64,000 nucleotides of DNA from Citrobacter werkmanii NBRC 105721 (GTDB lineage Bacteria > Pseudomonadota > Gammaproteobacteria > Enterobacterales > Enterobacteriaceae). The DNA is taken from contig BBMW01000022.1 in NCBI GenBank assembly GCA_000759755.1, positions 1-64,000 on the forward strand, in the 5' to 3' direction. Of this stretch, positions 1 to 10,643 are shown in pieces (positions within the stretch are counted from its first letter, which is position 1; each line of letters begins with the position of its first letter). Made by a program: the position numbers and the translations under genes. The notes beneath the pieces are model-generated. The model saw nothing but the letters and a program-made list of their open reading frames with translations, was not told the origin of the DNA and ran no database searches.

Positions 1-47
1 GGAAATTTAAAATAATTTTCCGAGTGATTATTTTTTATTCTTTACGC

Positions 48-593
48 TTATTTTGGCAACGTTTTGTGGGTTAATTGGGCAATTTCCCGCGCAAAACCCG
101 CGACCTGCTCCCAATCGGTATACACCACTTCTTTATGCGTATCCGTTTCACCGCCAGACATCTTCATTATCAGTTGGATCATCACGCGGTCATACCAGCG
201 ATAGCGGGGATACAGCAAAGCGCCGGCAATAACCGCACTGCGATCCGGCCGCCACGGCGAACTCATCAGGAACTTACGCGCATAGCTGTTGGTTTGCGGC
301 GTACGCTTCTCCGGTTTACGGGCAACCAGGTTAACGGAGTAGAACGCACTCGGCATCGCGTTCAGCCGCGTGGCATGCTTTTTCACAAACTCCTGAAAAG
401 CGGCATGGTAATGACCATAGCGAATCGAGGCGCCAATCACCACGCTGTCATAATTTTGCCAGTCAGGCTCCGCGGTACGATGCAAATTAACAACATCCGT
501 CCAAACGCCCAGCTCTTTGAGTTCAGAAGCCAGATACTCGGCGATTTCACGCGTTTGCCCGTCCCGGGAAGAAAAAAGAATCAGTGTTTTCAC
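48..593 (-). CDS. hemG: Menaquinone-dependent protoporphyrinogen IX dehydrogenase HemG
   Basis: Oxidises protoporphyrinogen IX to protoporphyrin IX, the penultimate step of haem synthesis, passing electrons to menaquinone or ubiquinone at the inner membrane. The 181-residue protein is a long-chain flavodoxin: an N-terminal FMN phosphate loop ([15 protein letters not shown], about residues 8-22) and the insertion typical of HemG near residues 120-145 ([21 protein letters not shown]). Length equals the E. coli protein. It sits 11 bp downstream of trkH in the same direction, as in E. coli. The 47 bp between its stop and the window edge hold no gene. Confidence 0.97.
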   Translation of the reverse strand: MKTLILFSSRDGQTREIAEYLASELKELGVWTDVVNLHRTAEPDWQNYDSVVIGASIRYGHYHAAFQEFVKKHATRLNAMPSAFYSVNLVARKPEKRTPQTNSYARKFLMSSPWRPDRSAVIAGALLYPRYRWYDRVMIQLIMKMSGGETDTHKEVVYTDWEQVAGFAREIAQLTHKTLPK

Positions 594-604
594 GTGTTAC
601 TCCA

Positions 605-2056
605 TTATTCACGCCAGAAAGTAGGGGTAAAGAGTACCAGCAGAGTAAAGACCTCCAGACGACCAAACAGCATATTGGCAATCAGGATCCACTTCGCCAC
701 GGGATTCATACTGGCAAAGTTGTCGGCGACAACGCCCAGCCCTGGCCCGAGGTTATTCAGCGTCGCCACCACGGAGGCAAACGCGGAGAAGTCATCAACA
801 CCGGTCGCAATAATCGCCAGCATACTGATAATAAAGACCAGTGCATAGGCAGAAAAGAACCCCCATACGGCTTCAAGAATTCGCTCCGGCAGCGCACGGT
901 TACCCAGTTTGATACTGTAAACAGCATTCGGGTGAACCAGACGTTTCAACTCGCGGTTACCTTGCTTAAACAGCAACAGGATACGAATCACCTTCAAGCC
1001 ACCGCCCGTAGACCCGGCACAGCCGCCGATAAAGGCAGAACACAACAACAGCACTGGCAGGAACAGCGGCCAGCGGGCAATGCTGTCGGTGGTAAATCCG
1101 GCGGTCGTCGCCATTGATACCACCTGGAAAAAGGCCTGGTTGATGGTCGTGAGCGCTGAACCGTAGGTATTGTGTATCCACAGCACCAGCGTACAGACAG
1201 CCACCAGCGTCAACTGCACACCGATGAACATGCGAAATTCCGGATCTCGCCAGTAGACCTTCAGACTACGGCCGCTTAATAAAGAGAAGTGCAGGCCATA
1301 GTTACAGCCGGAGATCAGTAAGAAGATAGCAATGATGGTGTTGATCGTGGGACTGTCGAAATATCCCACGCTGGCATCGTGCGTGGAAAAGCCGCCAATC
1401 GCAATCGTGGCAAAGCTGTGCCCAATGGCGTCAAACGCTGGCATCCCGGCAAACCATAGCGCCAGTGCACATGCCACCGTCAGCAATACATAGATAAGCC
1501 ACAGGGTTTTCGCCGTTTCGGCAATACGCGGGCGCATTTTATTATCTTTCAGCGGCCCGGGCATTTCTGCCCGGTAGAGCTGCATCCCGCCGACGCCAAG
1601 AATAGGCAGAATAGCCACCGCCAGCACGATGATCCCCATCCCGCCGAACCATTGCAGCATCTGTCGATAAAAGAGGATAGCGTGTGGCAATGAATCCAGC
1701 CCCACCAGCGTTGTTGCCCCGGTGGTGGTCAATCCGGAAAAGGATTCAAAAAATGCATCGGTAATCGTCAGGTTAGGGCTTTCCGCAAAGATGAACGGCA
1801 GCGCACCCACGCTACCCAGCACGGTCCAGAACAAGACGACAATCAGAAAACCTTCACGAGATTTCAGCTCGCCTTTCTCTTTGCGGTTCGGCCACCACAG
1901 TATGGAGCCGATCGCCAGAGCGACAAAGAAAGTTTGGGTAAATGCACGCCCTGCCCCATCGCGATAGATGAGCGCCACCAGTCCGGGGATAATCATTGTC
2001 CCCGAGAATAAGATGACCAGTAGTCCAACGATTCGGGTAATGGCGCGAAAATGCAT
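605..2056 (-). CDS. trkH: Trk potassium uptake protein TrkH
   Basis: Potassium-translocating membrane subunit of the low-affinity Trk system, which works with the NAD-binding regulator TrkA. 483 residues, the usual length. It has ten or so hydrophobic segments and four filter-like pore loops visible as GLTTTGATT, SGCNYGLHF, TTAGFTTD and GCAGSTGGGLKV. First gene of a likely trkH-hemG unit, and separated by 38 bp from yigZ upstream. Nothing unusual in the reading frame. Confidence 0.97.
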   Translation of the reverse strand: MHFRAITRIVGLLVILFSGTMIIPGLVALIYRDGAGRAFTQTFFVALAIGSILWWPNRKEKGELKSREGFLIVVLFWTVLGSVGALPFIFAESPNLTITDAFFESFSGLTTTGATTLVGLDSLPHAILFYRQMLQWFGGMGIIVLAVAILPILGVGGMQLYRAEMPGPLKDNKMRPRIAETAKTLWLIYVLLTVACALALWFAGMPAFDAIGHSFATIAIGGFSTHDASVGYFDSPTINTIIAIFLLISGCNYGLHFSLLSGRSLKVYWRDPEFRMFIGVQLTLVAVCTLVLWIHNTYGSALTTINQAFFQVVSMATTAGFTTDSIARWPLFLPVLLLCSAFIGGCAGSTGGGLKVIRILLLFKQGNRELKRLVHPNAVYSIKLGNRALPERILEAVWGFFSAYALVFIISMLAIIATGVDDFSAFASVVATLNNLGPGLGVVADNFASMNPVAKWILIANMLFGRLEVFTLLVLFTPTFWRE

Positions 2057-2094
2057 CTCTACCGCTTCCTTAGTTCTTTAAAATGAGGTGGGGA

Positions 2095-2709
2095 TTATTC
2101 TTCAATCGCTAACAATTGCAATGAACCACGACTAAAATCCGCCAGTTTTGCCGAAAATTCATCCACTTTGGCATAAGGAAGCGCCACCCTGAGCCGAACA
2201 AAAGCCTGGTAATCACTGGCAACGACTTTACCGTCAAACTGACCCAGCAAAGCTTCTATGCCTGCCAGCTGACCGTACTCACACTGCAAAGTATATTCGG
2301 TTAATGGCGTCTTGCGCTGTGTCGTTAACTGACGCAACGCCTGATTCACACCGCCACCGTAGGCTTTTACCAGCCCACCCGTACCGAGAAGGATACCGCC
2401 GTAGTAGCGCACCACCACCGCGGTAATCTCACCGACACCGCTGCCCATCAACTGCGCGAGCATCGGTTTGCCGGCCGTTCCCGCCGGTTCGCCATCGTCT
2501 GAAAAGCCCAACTGCTGCGAGTCATTCGGCGCACCCGCAACCCATGCCACACAATGGTGGCGGGCGTCCGGGTGTTCCGCTTTGACGGACTCAACGAATG
2601 CTTTCGCCGCTTCTACGCCGTCCGTATGAGCGAGCAGCGTAATGAAGCGGCTTTTTTTGATCTCTTCAACGACGCTAACCGGCGCCGCAGGGATTAACCA
2701 ACTGTCCAT
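2095..2709 (-). CDS. yigZ: IMPACT-family protein YigZ
   Basis: 204-residue member of the UPF0029/IMPACT family. The N-terminal domain carries the family signature (KSRFITLLAHT near residue 20, then HHCVAWVAG, FSDDGEPAGTAGKPML and VVRYYGGILLGTGGLVKAYGG). A smaller C-terminal ferredoxin-like domain follows. The E. coli protein has a known structure, and the eukaryotic homologue is linked to translation control; the bacterial function is not established. Its start codon overlaps the pepQ stop by one base, so the two are co-transcribed. Confidence 0.95.
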   Translation of the reverse strand: MDSWLIPAAPVSVVEEIKKSRFITLLAHTDGVEAAKAFVESVKAEHPDARHHCVAWVAGAPNDSQQLGFSDDGEPAGTAGKPMLAQLMGSGVGEITAVVVRYYGGILLGTGGLVKAYGGGVNQALRQLTTQRKTPLTEYTLQCEYGQLAGIEALLGQFDGKVVASDYQAFVRLRVALPYAKVDEFSAKLADFSRGSLQLLAIEE

Positions 2710-4040
2710 TACGCCAGTTTTAAATCCCGCGTCATGTTCTCGATATTGTTCTCGTGGACCACCACATTGTCTTCAATACGAATACCGCCGAACGGTTTCA
2801 GAGCTTCAATTTTCTGCCAGTTGAAGTGTTTGCTGAACTGCCCTTCACGCCACGGCGCCAGCAGTGATTCAATAAAGTAGATGCCCGGTTCGATGGTCAG
2901 AACCATACCCGGCTGCAGAACACGGGTGCAGCGCAGGTAAGGATACTTCGACGGGGCAGCAAGGTGGGTACCGCTGTCATCCTGCATAAAGCCAGCGACA
3001 TCATGCACCTGCAGACCCAACGGGTGACCAATACCATGCGGCATAAACGGTCCAGTAAGATCGTTTTCCACCATCGCCTCTTCACTCATATCGGTGATGA
3101 TTTGATGCTTACGCAGCAGCTTCGCGATGCGCTGATGGAACTGAATGTGGTAATCCACGTAGCTGGTGCCCGCTTTCATGGTAGCGATAAGCGCCAGCTC
3201 TTCGTCGTTAACATCTTTCACCAGATGTGCATAGTCATTGTCGCTTTTCGCCGACCAGGTACGCGTCAGATCTGCCGCATAGCCGTTATATTCCGCACCA
3301 GCGTCCAGCAGGAAGCTACGGATTTCAGACGGGGCCTGATGATCCAGTTTGGTGTAATGAAGAACCGACGCATGCTCATTAAGCGCAACAATGTTGCTGT
3401 ATGGCACGTCGGTATCGCGGTGACCGGTTGCGGTCAGATATGCCAGGTTGATGTCAAACTCGCTCATCCCGGAACGGAATGCTTCTTCCGCGGCACGGTG
3501 TCCATTCACCGCCATTTTCTGCGCTTCGCGCATACAGGCCAGTTCGTAATCCGTTTTAAAGGCGCGGTAATAATGCAGGTAGTCGATCACCCCTTTCGGG
3601 TTGATGTTGCTGGCCGCGATGTCCAGTTGCAGCGCACGTTCCGGAACCGGACCGATATAACCGATATTGCTGCGAGCAGCAGGCAGCTGGCTACCGATAC
3701 CGTCCGCTTTTGGCAGCGCGATGATCTCGATTTCTTCCGTCCAGAATGAGGTCGGCAGCGGCTCAACGTTATGCCAGTAATCGACTGGCAGATAGAACCA
3801 CAATTTTGGCTTATTCACACCATCCACCAGCAACCAACAGTTAGGAACCTGCGTCACAGGTACCCAGGCTTTGAATTGCGGATTGACCTTAAACGGGTAC
3901 GGATGGTCGTCAAGAAAGACGTTAACAAGTTCGCCAGAGTGAATAAGTAACGCATCCAGCTTGAAGCGTTCCAGCGCGTCGCGCGCCCGCTCTTGTAAGG
4001 TAACAATATGATTTTTATAGAGTGCGGCCAGTGATTCCAT
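2709..4040 (-). CDS. pepQ: Xaa-Pro dipeptidase PepQ
   Basis: Cytoplasmic dimetal prolidase that cleaves dipeptides with proline at the second position. 443 residues, as in E. coli. The N-terminal domain is followed by a pita-bread catalytic domain with the ligand motifs [19 protein letters not shown] (two Asp), [16 protein letters not shown] (His), TIEPGIYF (Glu) and [11 protein letters not shown] (Glu). All five metal ligands are present. It is divergent from fadB with a 187 bp shared upstream region, and is followed directly by yigZ. Confidence 0.97.
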   Translation of the reverse strand: MESLAALYKNHIVTLQERARDALERFKLDALLIHSGELVNVFLDDHPYPFKVNPQFKAWVPVTQVPNCWLLVDGVNKPKLWFYLPVDYWHNVEPLPTSFWTEEIEIIALPKADGIGSQLPAARSNIGYIGPVPERALQLDIAASNINPKGVIDYLHYYRAFKTDYELACMREAQKMAVNGHRAAEEAFRSGMSEFDINLAYLTATGHRDTDVPYSNIVALNEHASVLHYTKLDHQAPSEIRSFLLDAGAEYNGYAADLTRTWSAKSDNDYAHLVKDVNDEELALIATMKAGTSYVDYHIQFHQRIAKLLRKHQIITDMSEEAMVENDLTGPFMPHGIGHPLGLQVHDVAGFMQDDSGTHLAAPSKYPYLRCTRVLQPGMVLTIEPGIYFIESLLAPWREGQFSKHFNWQKIEALKPFGGIRIEDNVVVHENNIENMTRDLKLA

Positions 4041-4185
4041 TTTCTATCCTTCTGTTTTTGACCTCAAGACTTCGCATCTTAGCACATCGCTTTGTGAGTG
4101 CGTGATTTCTGCCGAGCGTGATCGAATCGTCATTTCTTTAATCATTCATTTGCATTTTTTTAACATAAAACACACACTTCGATTC

Positions 4186-4202
4186 ATCTGGTATGACCAG
4201 AT
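4186..4202. promoter_or_regulatory. FadR operator of fadBA
   Basis: ATCTGGT-ATG-ACCAGAT, a perfect 7-bp inverted repeat around three bases, 25 bp before the fadB start. It differs by one spacer base from the FadR operator I remember at E. coli fadB. FadR represses fadBA here until long-chain acyl-CoA releases it. Confidence 0.88.
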
Positions 4203-4227
4203 CACCTTGCGGATTCAGGAGACTGAC

Positions 4228-6417
4228 ATGCTTTACAAAGGCGACACCCTGTACCTCGACTGGCTGGAAGATGGCATCGCCGAACTGGTGTTCGATGCCC
4301 CTGGTTCGGTCAATAAACTCGACACGGCCACCGTTGCCAGCCTGGGCCATGCGCTTGACGTGCTGGAAAAACAACCGAATTTAAAAGGGTTGCTGCTGCG
4401 CTCTAACAAAGCAGCCTTTATTGTCGGTGCCGATATCACCGAATTCCTTTCACTGTTCCTCGTGCCTGAAGAACAGTTGAGCCAGTGGCTGCACTTTGCC
4501 AATAGCGTCTTTAATCGTCTGGAAGATCTGCCTGTTCCGACCCTCTCAGCGGTAAATGGCTATGCGCTGGGCGGCGGCTGCGAGTGTGTGCTGGCGACCG
4601 ATTACCGTCTGGCAACGCCGGACCTGCGCATCGGTCTGCCGGAAACTAAGCTGGGCATTATGCCAGGCTTTGGCGGATCCGTGCGTATGCCACGTATGCT
4701 GGGTGCGGACAGCGCGCTGGAAATCATTGCTGCAGGTAAAGATGTTAGTGCTGAGCAGGCGCTGAAAATCGGCCTGGTCGATGGCGTAGTGAAACACGAG
4801 AAACTGCTTGATGGCGCGATCGCGGTATTACGTCAGGCGATTAACGGCGATCTCGACTGGAGAGCCAAACGCAAGCCGAAACTGGAACCGTTGAAACTCA
4901 GCAAAATTGAAGCGGCGATGAGCTTTACTATCGCCAAAGGAATGGTGGCGCAGACGGCCGGGAAGCATTATCCCGCACCAATCACTGCCGTGAAAACGAT
5001 TGAGGCGGCAGCCCGCTTTGGCCGTGAAGAAGCGCTGAACCTGGAAAACAAAAGTTTTGTTCCACTGGCGCACACCAGTGAAGCTCGCGCATTGGTTGGG
5101 ATCTTCCTTAACGATCAGTTCGTGAAAGCCAAAGCCAAAAAGCTCACCAAAAATATTGAGACGCCAAAGCAAGCGGCGGTGCTGGGCGCGGGCATTATGG
5201 GCGGCGGTATCGCTTACCAGTCGGCCTGGAAAGGCGTGCCGGTTGTCATGAAAGATATCAACGACAAATCATTAACGCTGGGCATGACCGAGGCCGCCAA
5301 GCTGCTGAACAAACAGCTTGAGCGCGGCAAAATTGACGGGCTGAAAATGGCGGGCGTGATTTCCACTATTCATCCAACCCTCGACTATAGCGGTTTCGAG
5401 CGTGTGGACGTGGTGGTCGAAGCGGTCGTGGAAAACCCGAAAGTGAAAAAAGCGGTACTGGCGGAAACCGAAGATAAGGTCCGCCCGGACACCGTACTGG
5501 CTTCGAATACCTCAACCATTCCAATCAACGAACTGGCCAGCGTGCTCAAACGCCCGGAAAACTTCTGTGGCATGCACTTCTTTAACCCGGTGCACCGCAT
5601 GCCGTTGGTTGAGATCATTCGCGGCGAGAAAAGCTCAGATGAAACCATCGCTAAGGTTGTCGCCTGGGCAAGCCAGATGGGCAAAACGCCAATTGTGGTC
5701 AATGACTGCCCTGGCTTCTTCGTCAACCGCGTGCTGTTCCCCTATTTTGCCGGTTTCAGCCAGTTGCTGCGCGACGGAGCGGATTTCCGCAAAGTCGACA
5801 AAGTGATGGAAAAACAGTTTGGCTGGCCGATGGGCCCGGCTTATCTGCTGGACGTGGTGGGGATTGATACCGCGCATCACGCACAGGCGGTGATGTCTGC
5901 GGGCTTCCCACAGCGTATGCAGAAAGATTATCGCGATGCGATAGACGCCCTGTTTGATGCTAACCGTTTCGGACAGAAAAATGGTCTCGGGTTCTGGCGC
6001 TATAAAGAAGATAACAAGGGCAAGCCGAAGAAAGAAGAAGATGCCGCCGTTGATGGTCTGCTGGCAGAGGTCAGCCAGCCGAAACGCGACTTCAGCGATG
6101 AAGAGATTATCGCCCGCATGATGATCCCAATGGTCAACGAAGTGGTGCGTTGTCTGGAAGAAGGCATTATCGCCAGCCCGGCAGAAGCCGATATGGCGCT
6201 GGTGTATGGCCTGGGCTTCCCTCCGTTCCACGGCGGCGCGTTCCGCTGGCTGGATACGCTCGGCAGCGCGAAGTATCTCGATATGGCTCAGCAGTACCAG
6301 CACCTTGGCCCACTGTATGAAGTTCCGGCCGGTCTGCGTGATAAAGCGCGCCATAACGAACCGTATTATCCCCAGGTTGAGCCTGCCCGCCCGGTTGGCA
6401 GCCTGAAAACGGCTTAA
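4228..6417 (+). CDS. fadB: Fatty acid oxidation complex alpha subunit FadB
   Basis: Multifunctional enzyme of aerobic beta-oxidation (enoyl-CoA hydratase, 3-hydroxyacyl-CoA dehydrogenase, isomerase and epimerase), forming an alpha2beta2 complex with FadA. The start at [10 protein letters not shown] is preceded by AGGAG and gives 729 residues, the E. coli length; an upstream in-frame extension to 4102 would run through the promoter and operator and is rejected. The N-terminal hydratase domain has [11 protein letters not shown] and [12 protein letters not shown] with both catalytic Glu. The dehydrogenase domain has the NAD loop [16 protein letters not shown] and the catalytic His in [17 protein letters not shown]. 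Confidence 0.98.
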   Translation: MLYKGDTLYLDWLEDGIAELVFDAPGSVNKLDTATVASLGHALDVLEKQPNLKGLLLRSNKAAFIVGADITEFLSLFLVPEEQLSQWLHFANSVFNRLEDLPVPTLSAVNGYALGGGCECVLATDYRLATPDLRIGLPETKLGIMPGFGGSVRMPRMLGADSALEIIAAGKDVSAEQALKIGLVDGVVKHEKLLDGAIAVLRQAINGDLDWRAKRKPKLEPLKLSKIEAAMSFTIAKGMVAQTAGKHYPAPITAVKTIEAAARFGREEALNLENKSFVPLAHTSEARALVGIFLNDQFVKAKAKKLTKNIETPKQAAVLGAGIMGGGIAYQSAWKGVPVVMKDINDKSLTLGMTEAAKLLNKQLERGKIDGLKMAGVISTIHPTLDYSGFERVDVVVEAVVENPKVKKAVLAETEDKVRPDTVLASNTSTIPINELASVLKRPENFCGMHFFNPVHRMPLVEIIRGEKSSDETIAKVVAWASQMGKTPIVVNDCPGFFVNRVLFPYFAGFSQLLRDGADFRKVDKVMEKQFGWPMGPAYLLDVVGIDTAHHAQAVMSAGFPQRMQKDYRDAIDALFDANRFGQKNGLGFWRYKEDNKGKPKKEEDAAVDGLLAEVSQPKRDFSDEEIIARMMIPMVNEVVRCLEEGIIASPAEADMALVYGLGFPPFHGGAFRWLDTLGSAKYLDMAQQYQHLGPLYEVPAGLRDKARHNEPYYPQVEPARPVGSLKTA

Positions 6418-7590
<1,173 letters not shown>

Positions 7591-7608
7591 TCAAAGATAA
7601 ATTCCCCT

Positions 7609-7720
7609 AAATAATTCGCGCTGCATCGCGGCGGCAACTGAGCGAATCCCCGGGAGCATAGATAACTATGTGACCGGGGTGAGCAAAGGCAGCCAACAAA
7701 GAAGCAGTGTGAATTATGAC
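7609..7720. repeat. ERIC (IRU) repeat in the fadA 3' region
   Basis: Contains the ERIC core: GAATCCCCGGGAGCATA, then ATAACTATGTGACCGGGGTG, so that CCCCGG and CCGGGG form the central inverted repeat. The outer ends (AATAATTCGCGCTGC and GCAGTGTGAATTAT) are imperfectly complementary, as expected for the long ERIC hairpin. It lies between the fadA stop codon and the fadBA terminator. Boundaries are approximate. Confidence 0.85.
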
Positions 7721-7745
7721 GGGGAAAGGTTTAGTTGCCGTTCTT

Positions 7746-7770
7746 CCCGCCTGTCAGGGGCGGGTTTTTT
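7746..7770 (+). terminator. Rho-independent terminator of fadBA
   Basis: CCCGCC stem, 7-base loop, GGCGGG, followed at once by TTTTTT. The T-run reaches the stop codon of the opposing lacI-family gene (7769-7771). Confidence 0.85.
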
Positions 7771-8749
7771 ATTTCCCTGAACTACCTCGTACCACTAACT
7801 GCACCGGCAGCAGCAGATTCTCTTCCTGCTTCTCTTCCAGCAGTAAACGCAGCGCTTCCCGACCCAGTTGTTGCTTATCAACCGCGATAGTGCTCAGCGG
7901 CGGATGTGACCAGGCTGCGGCATCGATATCATCAAACCCTACCAGCGCAAGATCTTCCGGGATACGTATACCCTGCTGCGCACACACTCTTTGAACAACC
8001 ATCGCTGCCGCATCGTTATAGGCAAAAATGGCGTCGGGTGGCTCCGGCAACTTGAGCAGCTCATTAACCGCCTCTACCAAAGATTGCTCGGTATCCAGCA
8101 ACGGCGGCGCGATGGCTTCGTACTCTGGTGGCATCAGCAACCGGGCTTCATACAATGCCTGACGATAGCCCTTCTCACGCTGGCGAATACTGTAGTGAGA
8201 AAGTGTACTGGCAAGAAAAGCGATGCGGTTGCGACCTTGTGCAATCAGGTGTTGCGTGGCCAGATAGCCGCCCTGGGTGTTGTCCGGATTGACGCAGGGC
8301 AGGCCAGGCGCCCAGAGATCCACCAGCACCAACGGCAGTTTCATCTGTTGCAGCAGCCCAAGCAATTCAGGCTCAAAAAATCCGGCGCAGATCAGCGCAT
8401 CCGGCTGGTGCAGCAGCACCTGCTCACTCACTGCATCACCCGGACCAATAGACAGAAAGCTCAGCGCAATGCCGTTCTCACGACAAAGATCTTCTATGCC
8501 TAACAGCAACTGAGAGTAAAACGGCAATGCGTGGCTGATATTGTGCTGACGATGCAGCAAAAACAGGACACGTTTGATCTTGTCGCTGCGCAGGCGGGAA
8601 AAATCATAACCTTGCTGCTGAGCCACAGAAATAATGCGCAACCGGGTATCTTCACGCAGCCCCGGCTGCCCTTTTAACGCACGGGAAACAGCGCCAACTG
8701 AGACCCCACACGCTTCGGCAATGTCTCTGATACGTACAGGTTTCGTCAT
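7769..8749 (-). CDS. LacI-family transcriptional repressor, partner of the ROK kinase
   Basis: 326 residues. The N-terminal LacI helix-turn-helix is clear: VRIRDIAEACGVSVGAVSRAL (about residues 5-25), then the hinge-helix region near residue 50. The periplasmic-binding-protein-like effector domain follows (KRVLFLLHRQHN onward), ending with AIFAYNDAAAMVVQR and ALVGFDDIDAAAWSHPPLSTI, typical of sugar-responsive members. Its ATG overlaps the stop of the upstream ROK kinase by 4 bp, so the two genes form one operon. It probably represses its own operon through the palindromes at 9722-9740 and 9792-9802. Its ligand is unknown; a sugar or sugar phosphate is likely. I do not recognise an E. coli orthologue at this locus. 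Confidence 0.92.
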   Translation of the reverse strand: MTKPVRIRDIAEACGVSVGAVSRALKGQPGLREDTRLRIISVAQQQGYDFSRLRSDKIKRVLFLLHRQHNISHALPFYSQLLLGIEDLCRENGIALSFLSIGPGDAVSEQVLLHQPDALICAGFFEPELLGLLQQMKLPLVLVDLWAPGLPCVNPDNTQGGYLATQHLIAQGRNRIAFLASTLSHYSIRQREKGYRQALYEARLLMPPEYEAIAPPLLDTEQSLVEAVNELLKLPEPPDAIFAYNDAAAMVVQRVCAQQGIRIPEDLALVGFDDIDAAAWSHPPLSTIAVDKQQLGREALRLLLEEKQEENLLLPVQLVVRGSSGK

Positions 8750-9672
8750 TTCACTCTCATTGATTCTACGCTGGCTTGTTGTGCCCCCAGCCAGGCGGCA
8801 CCGCGAACGCCGCTACTGTCACCGTGTCGGGCCTGAACAATCGGTGTACGGCACTGCTTACCAAATACGTACTGCGCTACTCGCGCCTGCAAGCCAGAAT
8901 ACAGTAAATCGATATTAGATACCCCGCCCCCCAACACAATGACATCGGGATCGAGCGTATTCACCACGCTTGCCAACGCACGCGCCAGTTGATCGCAATA
9001 GCGTTCCCATAACAAACAGGCATCTGCATCACCCGATGCTACCTGTCGCATAATTTGTGGCACCCCCGCATGTTGCGCGGTGTGGTTCAAATACTGGCGT
9101 TCCAGGCCGCTGCCGGAAATAAAGCTCTCGATGCAGTTCAACTGCCCACAATAGCATGTCACTGCGGCCCCATCCCGGGATTCATGATAACGCGGCAAGG
9201 CATTATGCCCCCACTCGCCTGCGCAGGCGTTAGGACCGGAAATCAGACGGTTATCGATACACACACCGCCGCCACAACCGGTACCGAGGATGACGCCAAA
9301 AACGACGCTGTGTCCATATCCGCTGCCGTCCATCGCCTCTGACAGCGTAAAGCAGTTAGCATCGTTGGTGACGGGCACAGCCATCCCTAACGCTTGCTCA
9401 AGATCTTGCGCAAAGGTCTGCTGATTCAGCACCAGAATGTTGGAGTTTTTGATTAACCCTTCGCTATCCACCGCACCGGGCACCCCAACGCCAACCGAGA
9501 AAGGCTGATTAACGGCCTGCCTGGCCTTGGCAATCATCTCCGTTACGGCCTGGAAAAAATCACCATAGCTCTGCTTTGGGGTTGCGCATCGCTCGCGATA
9601 AACAATTTCACCCGTATTATCAATCACTACCGCTTCGATTTTAGTCCCGCCAATATCCAGGCCAAGTCTCAT
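8746..9672 (-). CDS. ROK-family sugar kinase, similar to Mak fructokinase
   Basis: Start chosen at MRLGLDIGGTK, preceded by CGAGGG; a longer frame to 9753 would cover the operator. 308 residues. The N-terminal phosphate loop is GLDIGGTKIEAV. The catalytic Asp region is NDANCFTLSEA. The ATP-binding Gly motif is VILGTGCGGGV. The ROK zinc site is GEWGHNALP with CYCGQLNCIESF. The C-terminus resembles E. coli Mak closely (LDPDVIVLGGGVSN, ARHGDSSGVRGAAWL), which suggests a hexose such as fructose or mannose as substrate, but this is inference. No transporter or second catabolic gene is adjacent. It is the first gene of a two-gene operon with the LacI-type repressor, inserted between fadA and fre. 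Confidence 0.92.
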   Translation of the reverse strand: MRLGLDIGGTKIEAVVIDNTGEIVYRERCATPKQSYGDFFQAVTEMIAKARQAVNQPFSVGVGVPGAVDSEGLIKNSNILVLNQQTFAQDLEQALGMAVPVTNDANCFTLSEAMDGSGYGHSVVFGVILGTGCGGGVCIDNRLISGPNACAGEWGHNALPRYHESRDGAAVTCYCGQLNCIESFISGSGLERQYLNHTAQHAGVPQIMRQVASGDADACLLWERYCDQLARALASVVNTLDPDVIVLGGGVSNIDLLYSGLQARVAQYVFGKQCRTPIVQARHGDSSGVRGAAWLGAQQASVESMRVK

Positions 9673-9721
9673 GGTTTTCCCTCGTTTGCGCCTTGTAATG
9701 TGATGCTGCATAGCTTGCCCA

Positions 9722-9740
9722 TTTTGTTTACTAAACAAAA
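9722..9740. promoter_or_regulatory. Perfect palindrome, candidate operator of the ROK/LacI operon
   Basis: TTTTGTTTA-C-TAAACAAAA, a perfect 9-bp inverted repeat around one base. It is centred about 59 bp before the kinase start. The odd-centred form and AT-rich arms fit a LacI-family operator. Confidence 0.65.
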
Positions 9741-9791
9741 AGAGTTCCGTCACAAAAGCTAATTTTTATGATTAATAGATAGACAAAAAAA

Positions 9792-9802
9792 GTTTACTAA
9801 AA
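9792..9802. promoter_or_regulatory. Second, weaker operator-like site
   Basis: GTTTACTAAAA repeats the core GTTTACTAAAC of the upstream palindrome with one mismatch. The two centres are 66 bp apart. Flanking A-tracts (AAAAAAAG before, AAAAC after) keep the AT-rich character. A pair of sites could allow repression by looping. Confidence 0.5.
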
Positions 9803-9873
9803 AACTGGTGAGATAAGAGAGGCAACGGGACCGGGCTTGCACCCTGTAAGTAGAAGTAAGGTGAGTGATGAAT

Positions 9874-9894
9874 GCGCCGGAAGGGCTCCGGCGC
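9874..9894. other. GC-rich hairpin downstream of fre
   Basis: GCGCCGGA, 5-base loop, TCCGGCGC: a perfect 8-bp stem 8 bp beyond the fre stop. There is no T-run on the fre side, so it is not a standard terminator. It separates fre from the promoter region of the ROK operon. Confidence 0.5.
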
Positions 9895-9901
9895 ACAGCG
9901 G

Positions 9902-10603
9902 TTAAATAAATGCGAACGCGTCACCAAACAGGCGATCTTCACGCGCACTGCGTTCATTGCAGAACAGATCGCGCGCGATTTTGGCCATTTCAAAACGTCC
10001 GGCAATGTAGATATCGTGTTCCGCCAGGGTACCGTAATCCTGTAATACTGCCGTTAATACGGTGCCCGTACGGCCACGCCAGCCTTCTTCAGGCTGTTCC
10101 ACCACTGGCTCAACGCGCAGGTTCGGGTGATTTACTGACAGTGCTTCCAGCTCAGAGAGATCGTAGAGATGCTTCTCTTCGCGCCCGCCCCAGTAAATGG
10201 TGATATCGCGGTTTGGATTACGCGCCAGCGCGGTAAGCAGAATCGAACGCGCGTAAGAGAATCCCGTCCCGCCGGCAATCAGGATCAGCGGGCGATCGTC
10301 CTCATCACGCAGCCAGGCTTCGCCATGCGGAATGTCGACCTTAATTTCCCGGTCTTTCAGAATGCGATCCATTACGGCCATGGCATACAGATTTAGCTCA
10401 GAAGCGCCAACGTGCAGTTCAATGAACCCCTGCTCGTCCGGCGTAGATGCCATGGAGAACGGACGCTTATCTCGTTCGTCCATTACGACCATTAAATACT
10501 GGCCGGCACGAAAGGAAAACGCCGCGTCTGGCACTAAACGAACGCGATATACGGTGTCAGTGATAGCTTCTACCGAGGTCACTTTACAGCTTAAGGTTGT
10601 CAT
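9902..10603 (-). CDS. fre: NAD(P)H-flavin reductase Fre
   Basis: Reduces free flavins with NAD(P)H. The reduced flavin serves ferric iron reduction, ribonucleotide reductase activation and other reactions. Start at [13 protein letters not shown] gives 233 residues, the E. coli length; the longer frame overlaps ubiD and is rejected. The ferredoxin-reductase fold shows the flavin motif RPFSMAS (about residue 46), the nucleotide-binding motif [14 protein letters not shown], and a C-terminal [10 protein letters not shown]. It follows ubiD by 40 bp in the same direction, as in E. coli. Confidence 0.97.
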   Translation of the reverse strand: MTTLSCKVTSVEAITDTVYRVRLVPDAAFSFRAGQYLMVVMDERDKRPFSMASTPDEQGFIELHVGASELNLYAMAVMDRILKDREIKVDIPHGEAWLRDEDDRPLILIAGGTGFSYARSILLTALARNPNRDITIYWGGREEKHLYDLSELEALSVNHPNLRVEPVVEQPEEGWRGRTGTVLTAVLQDYGTLAEHDIYIAGRFEMAKIARDLFCNERSAREDRLFGDAFAFI

Positions 10604-10643
10604 GCGCTCTCTCTGTCGGATCAATAGGCAAAACGATCGCGCC

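Noticed and set aside
75-848. 257-codon plus-strand frame opposite hemG and trkH
   Set aside because: Antisense to two well-conserved genes; the translation is His/Arg/Thr-rich and shows no family features.
2964-3749. 261-codon plus-strand frame opposite pepQ
   Set aside because: Shadow of pepQ, with no start signal or domain.
4102-4227. N-terminal extension of fadB
   Set aside because: It would cover the promoter and the FadR operator; the start at 4228 has a good AGGAG and gives the normal length of 729 residues.
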